Source: CAYUMU01 sp964445985 (GTDB lineage: Bacteria > Planctomycetota > Planctomycetia > Pirellulales > S012-138). From it: a stretch of 64,000 bases of DNA. The translations under genes were made by a program, and so were the position numbers. The stretch's first letter is position 1. Every line of letters starts with the position of its first letter. Below the pieces are notes generated by a model, which was not told the DNA's origin, ran no database searches, and saw only the letters and a list, made by a program, of their open reading frames with translations. The stretch spans positions 1-64,000 of the forward strand of contig CAYUMU010000028.1 of assembly GCA_964445985.1 (NCBI GenBank), written 5' to 3'. Positions 17,129-25,939 of this stretch are shown here, piece after piece.

Positions 17129-18322
17129 ATGAAGTATGCGATTGTGATCCCCGATGGCTGCGCCGACGAGCCGCAAGCCGAGCTCGATGGCCGCACGCCG
17201 CTGCAAGCCGCCCACATTCCGCACATGGATGCCGTGGCGGCCGCGGGCGTCGTCGGCAGGGCCAACCATGTGCCGGCCTCGTTGCCGCCGGGGTCCGACG
17301 TGGCCAATCTCAGCCTGCTGGGCTACGATCCGCTCGCCCACTTCACCGGCCGCGCGCCGCTCGAAGCGGCCGCCCAGGGCATTGAGCTCGGTCCCGACGA
17401 TTGGGCCGTGCGCTGCAACCTGGTGACCGTGCTCGAGCAAACCATGCGCGACTTCACGGCCGGCCACATTAGCACCGCGGAAGCCACCTCGCTGCTGGCC
17501 ACGGCCCAAGAAAGCCTCGGCGGCGACCGCATGCAATTCGTGCCGGGCGTGAGCTACCGCAACCTGCTGATCTGCCGCGGCAGCGCCCCTTTCGCCGATA
17601 CCACGCGCACCACGCCGCCCCACGATCTCACCGATAAGTCGGTGCTCGACGACTACCCCCGAGGGCCGGGCAGCGATTTGCTCAATCAACTCATGGCCGA
17701 CAGCGTGCCCCTGTTTGCCGAACATGCCGTGAACGTGGCCCGGGCGAAAGCAGGCAAGTCGCCGGCGACCAACATCTGGCTATGGGGCCAAGGGCGCACA
17801 CCTCGGCTCGAACCTTTCCAAAAGGTCTACGGACTGCGGGGAGCGATGATTACCGCCGTCGATCTGCTCCGAGGCTTGGCGGCGCTGATCGGCTGGCAAC
17901 GCATCGAGGTTCCGGGCGCCACCGGCTATACCGATACCGATTACGCCGCCAAGGGCCGCTACGCGATCGATGCCTTGGATCACACCGACATTATTTGCGT
18001 GCATGTGGAAGCCACCGATGAAGCCTCGCACGAAGGCGACGGCCAGGCCAAGGTGAAGGCGTTGGAAGAAATCGACCGCCACATTGTCGGGCCACTGCAC
18101 GCAGCGCTCGGCCAGCGGGGCGACTACCGCATTCTCATCAGCCCCGACCATCCCACGCCGCTGCGCACCAAAACGCACAGTCACGGTTTTGTGCCCTGGA
18201 CGATTGCCGGAGCCGGCGTGGAGGCCGATGGCTTCGCAACCTACGACGACGTCACCGCCGGCCAATCCGAGCGCGCCTATCCCGATGGCTGGAAACTGAT
18301 GCGCTATTTCCTGGGAAAATAG
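17129..18322 (+). CDS. apgM: Cofactor-independent phosphoglycerate mutase, archaeal type
   Basis: 397 residues. Alkaline-phosphatase superfamily mutase interconverting 3- and 2-phosphoglycerate. It starts MKYAIVIPDGCADEP, has ELDGRTPLQAA, PPGSDVANLSLLGYDP (nucleophile Ser region), GLRGAMITAVDLLRGLA, and C-terminal metal ligands in HVEATDEASHEGD, SPDHPTP and KTHSHGFVP. This is the short ApgM class (about 400 residues), distinct from the 510-residue GpmI. Some members were annotated as homoserine kinase-like, which remains an alternative. The start is fixed by the family N-terminus, 47 bases after the Tat-leader gene. Confidence 0.92.
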   Translation: MKYAIVIPDGCADEPQAELDGRTPLQAAHIPHMDAVAAAGVVGRANHVPASLPPGSDVANLSLLGYDPLAHFTGRAPLEAAAQGIELGPDDWAVRCNLVTVLEQTMRDFTAGHISTAEATSLLATAQESLGGDRMQFVPGVSYRNLLICRGSAPFADTTRTTPPHDLTDKSVLDDYPRGPGSDLLNQLMADSVPLFAEHAVNVARAKAGKSPATNIWLWGQGRTPRLEPFQKVYGLRGAMITAVDLLRGLAALIGWQRIEVPGATGYTDTDYAAKGRYAIDALDHTDIICVHVEATDEASHEGDGQAKVKALEEIDRHIVGPLHAALGQRGDYRILISPDHPTPLRTKTHSHGFVPWTIAGAGVEADGFATYDDVTAGQSERAYPDGWKLMRYFLGK

Positions 18323-18337
18323 AACCCAGGTTTCAGG

Positions 18338-18994
18338 CTATAAGCCGAAGAACCGCACAAAGCCTTCGGTGACCTCGTTCAGGTCGCGCGTGCAGCGAAT
18401 GATCAAGGTCACCAGGATCACCAGGCCCACGATGCCCAAGGTGATGCCTCGCGGATTGCGGGCCACGCGTGCCTGATGGAGTGCGGCGGCCAGTTCGGCC
18501 GTCAAGCGTCTCCACGAGGCAATATTAATATAGTCGCTCTCGGCCGATAGGGTGGCATTGCGAAAAGCGGCCGTGCTAGCGAGCTTGATGAGCAGACCTG
18601 CCTGGGGCATTTCGAGCGTGTGGCCGGCCCACCGCGAGGCCGGGTCCATCTGCAGGGCAATCCGCGATACCAACTGGCGAATTTCCTCGCCCCCAATGTT
18701 GTAAATCACCAGTCGCGGCCGCAGGAACAGAATCCATAGCGACACACTCGAGGCGTACAGCAGCAACAGCAGCAGCCAATAATAGGGCCCCAGCCGCACC
18801 AGCAGTTCGGGCGGGGTGAACAACTGCACGGGGCCGATCATCACCAGTCCACTCACACCGGTCGCGAGCGCTACCAGATCGCGGCCTCCCGATACGAGAA
18901 ACGGCTTCGACAGCAGGTTGATCACCGCGATAAAAAGCAAATAGATCGCCAGCGGACCCATGCCGACGATCAATTGGGCCGAATCAATCAACAT
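18338..18994 (-). CDS. Four-helix membrane protein of unknown function
   Basis: 218 residues with four hydrophobic segments at about 8-30, 42-60, 71-93 and 184-202. Between the third and fourth is a soluble region of about 90 residues containing RPRLVIYNIGGEEI and PQAGLLIKLASTAAF. An AGGAGAA ribosome-binding site lies upstream of MLIDSAQLIVGM. I do not recognise a family. The arrangement (three helices, cytoplasmic domain, one C-terminal helix) is seen in planctomycete hypothetical proteins. It converges on phosphoglycerate mutase and diverges from lutB. Confidence 0.7.
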   Translation of the reverse strand: MLIDSAQLIVGMGPLAIYLLFIAVINLLSKPFLVSGGRDLVALATGVSGLVMIGPVQLFTPPELLVRLGPYYWLLLLLLYASSVSLWILFLRPRLVIYNIGGEEIRQLVSRIALQMDPASRWAGHTLEMPQAGLLIKLASTAAFRNATLSAESDYINIASWRRLTAELAAALHQARVARNPRGITLGIVGLVILVTLIIRCTRDLNEVTEGFVRFFGL

Positions 18995-19283
18995 AGATGC
19001 TAGTTCTCCTGGTTAAACGCATGTTAGACCAGCGCGCGGCGCGCGTCCACGGGGAAGCCGCCGGCCCTTTCGCCGCTTCAACCGGCCGGGATCATCGCCC
19101 GCCTTTCCCTGGGCGGCTTTTCCCGCTCCGCACCCCTGGGGAGAGCAAAAACGCCCGGCCCAGGCTATAGTGTGGCTGCATCCACGCGGCATCGGAGAAA
19201 TCCGCCTGGCAATTCCCCCCGTATAACCTCCCACGGCCCAGCTCCCCACAGCCCAGCCCCACCTTCAAGAGCGGTAACCCGCC

Positions 19284-20714
19284 GTGACTTCATCCAGCTT
19301 TGCCCAGCACGAGCATCACGAGTTTTTGTCGGCCACCGACGAAGCGTTGCACAATGCCAGCTTGCAGTTGGCCTTGTCTCGCTTGGGCGAAACGCTAGGA
19401 CAACGCAATAAAGACGCGTTCAGCGCGCTGGAGAGTTCCAACGATCTTCGCGAAAAAGCCCGCGCGATCAAGAACGCCACGCTGTCGGCCCTGGATGAGC
19501 ACCTGACCACCCTGGAAGCCAGCGTGCGCCGCCGGGGAGGCCAGGTTCACTTCGCGGCCGATTCGACCGACGCCTGCCAGATTGTGAACGGCATTCTGCG
19601 GCAGTCCAAGGCTCGCCGCGTGGTCAAGTCCAAGTCGATGACCACGGAAGAGATCCACCTCAACTCGGCCTTGGAGCAGGCCGACGTGGAGGTCGTGGAG
19701 ACCGATTTCGGCGAGTACATCATTCAATTGGCCGGCCATCGCCCCAGCCATTTGGTGGCGCCGGCGATCCATCTGACCGTGAAAGACGTGGCCCAAGTGC
19801 TGAGTGCAGCCGCGGGCCGGCCGCTTCCCGAAGATGCCCAAGCCTTGGCGGCATTTGCGCGGGGCGAACTGCGAGAAAAGTTCGCCACCGCCGATGTGGG
19901 CATTACCGGCGCCAATTTCGCCGTGGCCGAAACCGGCACCATCGTGCTGGTTTCCAACGAAGGCAACGCCCGGCTGACCACCTGCATGCCGCGGGTTCAC
20001 ATCGCCATCATGGGCATGGAAAAGGTCATTCCTCGCATGGCCGATCTGCCCGTGTTCCTGAAGGTGCTCGCCCGCGCGGCAACCGGTCAAAAGCTCTCCA
20101 TCTATACCTCGCTGGTGACCGGCGCCCGGCGTGCTGGCGAGCTCGATGGGCCGGAAGAGTTTCACCTGATCGTGCTCGACAATGGCCGCTCGCGCATTTT
20201 GGGCGGGCCGCTTCGCGAAAGCCTGTTTTGCATCCGTTGCGGCGCCTGTTTGAACGCCTGCCCCGTGTATCGCAACATCGGCGGCCACGCCTATGGCGGT
20301 GTGTATGCCGGTCCGATTGGGGCGGTGCTCACGCCGCTTTACGACGGCCTGGCGGCGAACGAGCATTTGCCGCACGCTTCCAGCCTGTGCGGGGCTTGCG
20401 AAGCGGCCTGCCCGGTGAAAATCCAAATTCCCAAAATGCTCATTCAGCTTCGCGAGCAGTTGCACGAAATGCCCGAACGCCGCAATTGGCTGGAAAGCCT
20501 GGCCTATCGCGGCTGGGCGGCGTCGCTCCGTTCGCCGCGGCTGTATCGCTGGGGAACCTGGCTGGTCTCGCGCACGGTGGGGCGTTTCTTCCGCCAGGAG
20601 CGCTGGTTGAAGTCCTTGCCTGGCAAACTCGACGGTTGGACCGAGCAGCGCGACTTCCCCTCGCCGGCGCCCCAGCGCTTCCGCGATTGGTGGAAGCAGG
20701 AGAACTCAGCATGA
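19284..20714 (+). CDS. lutB: Lactate-utilisation iron-sulfur protein LutB
   Basis: 476 residues. LUD domain (about 60-300; AETGTIVLVSNEGNARLTT) followed by a ferredoxin-like pair of clusters: CIRCGACLNACPVY from Cys316 and SSLCGACEAACPVKI, eight cysteines for two 4Fe-4S clusters, then a DUF3390-like tail. In Bacillus, LutABC oxidises L-lactate to pyruvate with LutB as electron-transfer subunit. The start is GTG (MTSSSFAQHEHHEFL) without a strong ribosome-binding site. The stop overlaps the lutC start as ATGA, so the two are translationally coupled. The LutA subunit is not next to it; the upstream gene is an unrelated membrane protein on the other strand. Confidence 0.92.
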   Translation: MTSSSFAQHEHHEFLSATDEALHNASLQLALSRLGETLGQRNKDAFSALESSNDLREKARAIKNATLSALDEHLTTLEASVRRRGGQVHFAADSTDACQIVNGILRQSKARRVVKSKSMTTEEIHLNSALEQADVEVVETDFGEYIIQLAGHRPSHLVAPAIHLTVKDVAQVLSAAAGRPLPEDAQALAAFARGELREKFATADVGITGANFAVAETGTIVLVSNEGNARLTTCMPRVHIAIMGMEKVIPRMADLPVFLKVLARAATGQKLSIYTSLVTGARRAGELDGPEEFHLIVLDNGRSRILGGPLRESLFCIRCGACLNACPVYRNIGGHAYGGVYAGPIGAVLTPLYDGLAANEHLPHASSLCGACEAACPVKIQIPKMLIQLREQLHEMPERRNWLESLAYRGWAASLRSPRLYRWGTWLVSRTVGRFFRQERWLKSLPGKLDGWTEQRDFPSPAPQRFRDWWKQENSA

Positions 20715-21388
20715 ACCGAGAGATCTTCTTGGAACGCGTGCGGCACGCCGTGCAACGCGGCAACGCATTCGGAGTGAAAACGCAGCCGGTGGCCGAAAAC
20801 GCAGGCTACGTGGGCGCGGGCGACGATCCGGTTGCCCGCCTCGCGGCTGAAGTCAACGCGGTGGGCGGGTTCGCGCGCCGCGCGGCCAACTTCGCCGCTG
20901 CCACGGAGTGCGTACGCGACTTGCTTTCCGCTCGTAAAGTTCGCAAAGCGCTCTGCTGGGAGCACCCCGTGCTCGAGCGGTTGGACCTCGGTTCGTTGCT
21001 CCCATCGCTCGGCATCGAACCGCTGAGTTACCAAAGCTTGCAAGCGTTGTCGCCCTCGGAGCAGCGAGCCCAAATGCTGGCGGCCGATGTGGGCATTTCC
21101 AGCGTGGACTACGCCATCGCCGAAACAGGGACCATGGCCCTGGGCGCCCGCCCAGGCCAAGAGCGCTCGGCCAGTTTGCTGCCGCCGCTGTACTTCACCA
21201 TTGTGAATCGCGAACAGATCCTGCCCGACCTGTTTGACCTGTTCGAACGGCTCCAGACGGCGGGCCCCGACAACCTGCCCAGCAACGTAACCCTGATCAC
21301 CGGCCCCAGCAAAACTGGCGATATTGAGCTGCAACTCACCACCGGCGTCCACGGCCCCGGCGAGTGGCACGTGATCCTGGTGGGCTGA
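20711..21388 (+). CDS. lutC: Lactate-utilisation protein LutC
   Basis: 225 residues, a stand-alone LUD domain. Family features are AADVGISSVDYAIAETGTMAL, LPPLYFTIVNREQILPDL and the C-terminal GPSKTGDIELQLTTGVHG with WHVILV. It overlaps lutB by four bases (ATGA), fixing the start at MNREIFLERV. The N-terminal 60 residues are Ala/Arg-rich and variable. It acts with LutB in cytoplasmic L-lactate oxidation. Identification is by order and motifs; no regulator (LutR) or permease (LctP) is adjacent. Confidence 0.9.
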   Translation: MNREIFLERVRHAVQRGNAFGVKTQPVAENAGYVGAGDDPVARLAAEVNAVGGFARRAANFAAATECVRDLLSARKVRKALCWEHPVLERLDLGSLLPSLGIEPLSYQSLQALSPSEQRAQMLAADVGISSVDYAIAETGTMALGARPGQERSASLLPPLYFTIVNREQILPDLFDLFERLQTAGPDNLPSNVTLITGPSKTGDIELQLTTGVHGPGEWHVILVG

Positions 21389-21642
21389 CCGGCCGCTCAG
21401 AACACAGATGGACGCGGCCCTCCCCTCCACCCACGACGCGATTAGCGCCCGCGCCGGTTTCCTAGTCGTTTCCTGTTTGAACTCGGCCCACATGCCTCTT
21501 AAAATCAGTACACCCCGCCCCGCAAGTGGCAGGGCACGGCATGCTGATAGCGCTCGGAATCCGCTTGAAGATGATCCTGAGCCGAGCGAGTTGCGGAACT
21601 GCCCCCCCACACCGTTTTGACTTTCCTCTTGGAGACTTTGCC

Positions 21643-22230
21643 ATGAAGTGTTTCAGCCGTTGGATGTGTGCCGCCTTGGCCGTGGCGTGGCTGTCGGCCC
21701 CCGTGGTTGCCACCGATGAAAGCGGCGTCGACGTCGGTGAGAAGGCTCCCGCCTTCTCTCTGAAAGACGACCAGGGCAAAACCTGGGATTCCGGCGATTA
21801 TTACGGCAAGAAATATGTCGTGGTCTATTTCTACCCCGCCGCCATGACCGGTGGCTGCACCAAGCAAGCCTGCGCGTTCCGCGACGACGCGGAAGAACTC
21901 AAGAAGCACAATGTCGAAGTCGTCGGTCTGAGCGGCGACGAAGTCGAGGGCCTGGCCCTGTTCAAGAAGGTGGAAAACCTCAACTTCAAACTGCTCTCCG
22001 ATCCCGTGGGCGACGTGGCCAAGAAATTCGGCGTGCCCACCCGGCCGGGCGGAGAAATCACCAAAACCGTGGACGGCAAAGACCACGTGCTCAAACGGGG
22101 CGTGTCGGCCGCGCGGTGGACCTTCGTGATCGACCTCGACGGCAACGTGGCCATGAAGAACACCAAGGTGAACGCCCCCGAAGACAGCGCCAGCGTGCTG
22201 GCCGTGGTCAAAAAGCTGGAAAGCAAATAG
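21643..22230 (+). CDS. Exported peroxiredoxin, BCP/PrxQ type
   Basis: 195 residues. A signal peptide (about 1-23, ALAVAWLSAPVVAT) precedes a thioredoxin-fold peroxiredoxin: GEKAPAFSLKDDQGKTW, then YPAAMTGGCTKQACAFRDD with peroxidatic Cys72 and, five residues later, resolving Cys77, the PrxQ/BCP arrangement. RWTFVIDLDGNVAMK follows. It reduces peroxides and probably acts in the periplasm-equivalent space, needing an exported thiol donor. The frame is open upstream, but TTGGAG lies about 9 bases before this ATG. The CNHC redoxin 0.65 kb downstream could be a partner, which is inference. Confidence 0.9.
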   Translation: MKCFSRWMCAALAVAWLSAPVVATDESGVDVGEKAPAFSLKDDQGKTWDSGDYYGKKYVVVYFYPAAMTGGCTKQACAFRDDAEELKKHNVEVVGLSGDEVEGLALFKKVENLNFKLLSDPVGDVAKKFGVPTRPGGEITKTVDGKDHVLKRGVSAARWTFVIDLDGNVAMKNTKVNAPEDSASVLAVVKKLESK

Positions 22231-22582
22231 GAACCCGGTAAGAACAGGATACCGGCCCTCTTTTCTCCCTCCCCCTCGACGGGGGAGGGCGGGGTGGGGG
22301 TGATGGGGCGGATACGACTCTGCAATTGCAATCGGCCGAGACAGAGATTCGTCATCCGGAAGCATATTCTCGGGGGCAACGATCATATACATCGACATCC
22401 CCGATTTGCATTGACGCCTTGTACTCCTAGCAAACCCGTCATCTCGCAATTTCGTCATCCCCGCGAAGGCGGGGATCCAGTGCATGTGAGCGGCCGATTG
22501 AACTGCGAGCGTGGCCGAACGATGTTTAGCTGTACGACTAGATTCTCTACCCTGACAGTTATCCGCTGGGGGGAGTGAGCCA
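22231..22582. repeat. Repeat-rich gap
   Basis: No gene is seen. The stretch contains a GC-rich palindromic unit at about 22266-22300 (CCCTCCCCCTCGACGGGGG), a segment starting GCGGATACGACTC near 22312 that also occurs after glgC near 6897, and a dRS3-like palindrome at 22453-22480 (ATCCCC-N8-GGGGAT followed by CCAG). Three repeat families in 350 bases suggest a repeat-tolerant site. Confidence 0.7.
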
Positions 22583-22828
22583 ATGACAGCGGCCGAAGCA
22601 ACGCTCGCATTTATTGGTTTCTCCTTGATCGCGGCCTTGACCTGGTTCTTCTCGTATCGTCCCCGTCAGTTCGTTCGCGCGTTTGTTCCCCGCGACGAAC
22701 TTCGAGGCGCCATTCGTAATATTCTTCGAGAGCCGAACTTTGGCCGAGGCATGCGCTTCATCGCCCTACTGCAATTTGGCGTGGGAACAATTTTTGGCCT
22801 GGTAGGATTGTGGCTCTCGTTCGGCTAA
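22583..22828 (+). CDS. Small two-helix membrane protein
   Basis: 81 residues. Two hydrophobic segments (about 5-24, LAFIGFSLIAALTWFFSY, and about 58-79, FIALLQFGVGTIFGLVGLWL) flank a basic loop with RPRQFVRAF and RDELRGAIRNIL. Ribosome-binding site GGGGGGAGTGAG precedes the ATG. I do not recognise a family. It is flanked by the peroxiredoxin gene and the CNHC redoxin gene on the same strand, but repeats separate it from the former. A single continuous operon is not shown. Confidence 0.7.
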   Translation: MTAAEATLAFIGFSLIAALTWFFSYRPRQFVRAFVPRDELRGAIRNILREPNFGRGMRFIALLQFGVGTIFGLVGLWLSFG

Positions 22829-22883
22829 CCGAGGAAGCCTGCCTTCTTATTTCCCAACCATTCATCATCCAAGGTTATCTCGC

Positions 22884-23489
22884 ATGCGCACCCGAGTCCT
22901 CTTATCCGCGGCCTGCCTGATGGTTGGCTTGCTGGCCCAGAATGCCCAGGCCGGCAAGTTCAACAAGGTTTTGAACGTAGGCGATGCCGCGCCAAGTTGG
23001 GAAAAACTGGTCGGCGTCGATAACGCCCCACATAGTTCGGCCGACTTGAAAGATGCCAAGGCGATTGTCGTGGCATTCACCTGCAACCATTGCCCCGTGG
23101 CCCAGGCTTACGAAGAACGCTTCGCCAAGTTCGCCGAAGCCTACAAAGGCCAGAAAGTGGCTTTCGTGGCTATCAGCGTGAGCAACCTGGAAACCGACAA
23201 GCTCGACAAAATGAAAGAACGGGCCGAGCAGCAAGGCTTTCCGTTCGTCTACCTTCACGACCCCTCGCAGAACATCGGCAAGGCCTTCGGCGCCGCGGCC
23301 ACGCCGCATCTATTCGTGCTCGACGGCGACCACAAGGTGGCCTACATGGGCGCTTTCGACGCCAATATTAACCGCCGCGACGGTGACAAACGGTACGTGG
23401 AAGACGCCGTGACAGCCGTGCTGGCTGGCAAACAGCCCGAAGTCACCGAAACCCGCCCCTCAGGCTGCCCGATTCAGTATGAGGACTGA
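22884..23489 (+). CDS. Exported redoxin-domain protein with CNHC motif
   Basis: 201 residues. Signal peptide (about 1-23, LLSAACLMVGLLAQNAQA), then a thioredoxin fold of the AhpC/TSA-redoxin group: NVGDAAPSWEKLVGV, VVAFTCNHCPVAQAYEERF with Cys67-Cys70 as the redox pair, FVAISVSNLETDKLD, and AAATPHLFVLDGDHKV including the cis-Pro. The CNHCP form is common in planctomycete secreted redoxins. It could be a thiol reductase or a cofactor-loading factor; the sequence does not decide. It ends with RPSGCPIQY, an extra Cys near the C-terminus. A dRS3-like repeat follows the gene. Confidence 0.88.
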   Translation: MRTRVLLSAACLMVGLLAQNAQAGKFNKVLNVGDAAPSWEKLVGVDNAPHSSADLKDAKAIVVAFTCNHCPVAQAYEERFAKFAEAYKGQKVAFVAISVSNLETDKLDKMKERAEQQGFPFVYLHDPSQNIGKAFGAAATPHLFVLDGDHKVAYMGAFDANINRRDGDKRYVEDAVTAVLAGKQPEVTETRPSGCPIQYED

Positions 23490-23524
23490 AATAGAATCAA
23501 AAATTCTATAACGTCGCAAGATAC

Positions 23525-23550
23525 CGTCATTCCCGCGAACGCGGGAATCC
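23525..23550. repeat. dRS3-like palindrome
   Basis: Contains ATTCCC-GCGAACGC-GGGAAT, exactly the ATTCCC-N8-GGGAAT form, preceded by CGTC. It lies between the redoxin gene and the Fur-like gene, about 35 bases after the former's stop. Related copies are at 6864, 22453 and 30084. Confidence 0.8.
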
Positions 23551-23649
23551 CGTTGCAGCGGATGCGGGCGCTGCGATTGACAGCGGGTTGGACACAAATG
23601 GGTAGCCGGCAAGTTATGCTTCGGCCGGCCCTCGGATGGGAGGCAGCAC

Positions 23650-23928
23650 ATGGTCAGCCAAGGCAATTCTGAATCCTCCCTTCCAATGATGCGGTTCCAA
23701 GAATGCCTGGCGGCGGCGGGCAAACGACTGTCGGAGCCGCGCCGCCTGGTTGCGGAAAGGGTCTTCGCTTGGACCGGACTATTTACCGCCGACGAGGTTG
23801 TGAAAACCTTGGCTGCGGAAGTAACCCGACCATCCGTCTATCGCACGCTCTCCGAAATAGCCGAATTCGGTCTGATACAGCGTTTGCCGACCGAAGGCGG
23901 CAACACCACTTACGTGGTGATTGATTGA
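23650..23928 (+). CDS. Fur/Zur-type DNA-binding domain without sensor domain
   Basis: 92 residues. The sequence MRFQECLAAAGKRLSEPRRLVAERVFAW then FTADEVVKTLAAEVTRPSVYRTLSEIAEFGLIQRL is the winged-helix domain of the Fur family, including the SVYRTL recognition helix and the wing GGNTTYVV. It stops where the family would continue into the His/Cys-rich metal-binding dimerisation domain. I found no continuation in other frames after the stop. GGGAGG lies about 7 bases before the ATG. The next gene is a COG0523 metallochaperone, a classic Zur target, so zinc-related regulation is inferred. It might be a degraded gene or a functional short regulator. Confidence 0.78.
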   Translation: MVSQGNSESSLPMMRFQECLAAAGKRLSEPRRLVAERVFAWTGLFTADEVVKTLAAEVTRPSVYRTLSEIAEFGLIQRLPTEGGNTTYVVID

Positions 23929-23984
23929 TGGAGAAACCAACCCCGAAGGTGATTGAGCGCTCGGTTCACAGCGTTTATATTATT

Positions 23985-23998
23985 CAAACGATCGTTTG
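23985..23998. promoter_or_regulatory. 14-base palindrome upstream of COG0523 gene
   Basis: CAAACGATCGTTTG is a perfect 14-base palindrome in an AT-rich stretch (GTTTATATTATT on its left), 68 bases before the GTPase start codon. Position and symmetry suit a repressor operator. The sequence is not a standard Zur box, so the cognate regulator (the short Fur-type protein or a TetR-type factor) is open. Confidence 0.4.
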
Positions 23999-24065
23999 TG
24001 TGTTTGTTGGTATCCTGCACTTGGCGGCAGATCGTCACGCCCCCTCCTAACTTTGAGCATCCTCC

Positions 24066-25172
24066 ATGGCCTCTCCGATTCGGTTCATCATGATTGGCGG
24101 CTTTCTCGGGGCAGGTAAGACGACCACCATTGCCCGGCTCGCCCGCGAGTACCAACAGCAGGGGCTCAATGTCGGCATCGTCACCAACGATCAGGCCAGC
24201 GAACTGGTGGATACCCACATGCTGCGTTCGCAAGGGTTCCGCGTGGGCGAGGTCGCCGGGGCTTGCTTCTGTTGCAACTTCAATGAGCTCACCAATACGG
24301 CCGCCGACCTGTCGGCCGAGCAGCGACCCGACGTGATTTTGGCCGAACCGGTAGGCAGTTGCACCGACCTGGTGGCAACCGTGGTGCAGCCGCTACGTCG
24401 GCTGTTCGACGCCGAATTCGTGGTGGCCCCCTATGGCGTGATCCTCAAACCGAGCCACGGCCAGAAGATTCTTCGCGGCGAAGACGGCGGCGGTTTTTCG
24501 CCCAAGGCCGAATACATTTTCCGCAAGCAGATCGAAGAGGCCGATTTTGTGCTGCTCAATCGGATCGATGCCCTGCCGCCCGAGGAAGCCGACGAACTGG
24601 CCCAATTGCTCAACGAGCGGTTCCCCGGCATCCCGGTCTTGAAGGTCTCGGCGAAAACGGGCGCCGGGTTCGACGGCGTGCTCGAAATGCTCGACCAGCA
24701 AGGGCAGTTCGGCCAGCGAATCTTGGAGCTCGATTACGATATTTATGCCGAGGGCGAAGCCGAATTGGGCTGGCTCAACAGCAGCTTGAAGATCACGTCG
24801 GCCCAGCCCCTGGCGCTCGACGACTACCTGGTGGCGGTGATTACCACGCTGCGCAGCGAACTGGCCAAGGCCGGCGCCGAGACGGCCCACCTCAAAGCCA
24901 TTGGCCTGACCGAAGGCGGCTACGGCGTGGCCAACCTGGTCAGCCGGGATTCGGCGGCCGAGTTGTCGCTGGCTTCCAATTGCCAGGTGACCGAGGCCGA
25001 TGTGATCGTGAATGCCCGCGTGGCGATCGATCCGGCCGAGCTGCAATCCCTGGTCGAAACCGCGGTAAAATCCGTGGCGAACAAGTTCTCGGCCCAAACG
25101 GTCATTCACCAAACGCAAAGCTTCCGCCCCGGCCGGCCGGTGCCCACGCACCGCTTTAGCGACGCCGTTTAA
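24066..25172 (+). CDS. COG0523 (CobW-like) GTPase metallochaperone
   Basis: 368 residues. G3E-family P-loop GTPase. Walker A GGFLGAGKTT (11-20), the metal-binding CxCC as GACFCC (Cys67, 69, 70), Walker B region ILAEPVGSCTD, and a guanine-specificity motif in the form NRID (about 165). Cytoplasmic; the family inserts or delivers metal, often zinc or cobalt. Here the Fur-type gene upstream and the palindrome between them favour a zinc-stress role, which is inference. The C-terminal His/Asp-rich metal tail of many family members is absent (ends VPTHRFSDAV). Its 3' end overlaps the convergent DUF1569 gene by four bases. Confidence 0.9.
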   Translation: MASPIRFIMIGGFLGAGKTTTIARLAREYQQQGLNVGIVTNDQASELVDTHMLRSQGFRVGEVAGACFCCNFNELTNTAADLSAEQRPDVILAEPVGSCTDLVATVVQPLRRLFDAEFVVAPYGVILKPSHGQKILRGEDGGGFSPKAEYIFRKQIEEADFVLLNRIDALPPEEADELAQLLNERFPGIPVLKVSAKTGAGFDGVLEMLDQQGQFGQRILELDYDIYAEGEAELGWLNSSLKITSAQPLALDDYLVAVITTLRSELAKAGAETAHLKAIGLTEGGYGVANLVSRDSAAELSLASNCQVTEADVIVNARVAIDPAELQSLVETAVKSVANKFSAQTVIHQTQSFRPGRPVPTHRFSDAV

Positions 25173-25672
25173 GTGCCGCGGGCCTCGGTCTCCAACCCTC
25201 GCGGAATGACGAAACTCAGGTGCATCTCCGCGTGCCGAAGCTGCATCAAGTGCGTTTCGGCCGGCGTCATCTTGCCAAAAATCGGGTGCCAGCCGCTGGT
25301 CGGTTCGCTCCGCAATCGAGCGATCGCCTTCTGCAGATGCGCCAGTCCCTCCTCCGTGGAAACGCCCTCCGCCGGTAGCACGGCACTGGCCTTGCGAGGC
25401 AGTTGAAAGCCGGGCTTCATGCCGTTTCGCAAGATCCGCGGCTTCACAAACCATCGCGCCACCCACCGCACCGGGGCGGGTGCTTTCATGGGAAAGCCAT
25501 CGATGGACATCTCCATGCCCGTCGCCAAATGGACGAAAATTTGTCCCAGCGACCAGTTCCCCAACAGTTCCACCGGCTGAGCGGCCAGCCGCTCGGCATC
25601 GGCCTGGATGTCGTCCAGCGATTGGTAAGACACCTCGCGGCGGCCAGAAATCTTGCTCGTTTGGACGGTCAT
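25169..25672 (-). CDS. DUF1569 (DinB-like) protein
   Basis: 167 residues. The N-terminal half has NWSLGQIFVHLATGMEMSID and the C-terminal half HPIFGKMTPAETHLMQLRHA with EMHLSF, matching the DUF1569 branch of the DinB-like four-helix metalloenzyme superfamily, common in planctomycetes. His residues in FVHLA, ETHLM and RHAEMH could bind a metal. The frame is open to 25927, but the relatives start near MTVQTSKISGRREV, so that ATG was chosen. No ribosome-binding site is obvious. Function is unknown; thiol-S-transferase activity is known only for other DinB members. Confidence 0.8.
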   Translation of the reverse strand: MTVQTSKISGRREVSYQSLDDIQADAERLAAQPVELLGNWSLGQIFVHLATGMEMSIDGFPMKAPAPVRWVARWFVKPRILRNGMKPGFQLPRKASAVLPAEGVSTEEGLAHLQKAIARLRSEPTSGWHPIFGKMTPAETHLMQLRHAEMHLSFVIPRGLETEARGT

Positions 25673-25939
25673 CGGCGTTTCGATCGGCGAAAGGAAAGAA
25701 GTCAGAAACCTGGGGTAGCTCAGCCTGACTCGCGGCCTCGGCACGGCAATGCACGACAAAAAATGAACCCGCGCGCCGTTTCCCGTGGGCCACGCCATCA
25801 GTCTATAATAGCGAAGCCGGTCCTGAATACACGGCGTGCCGCAAACCTGGCCGGGACTCGTAAGGCAACTTCGGTCCACTGGCTTGGTCCGCCCGGCGAA
25901 TGAAAATACCCGCAAACCAGAACGCAAGGGACAAGTGCC

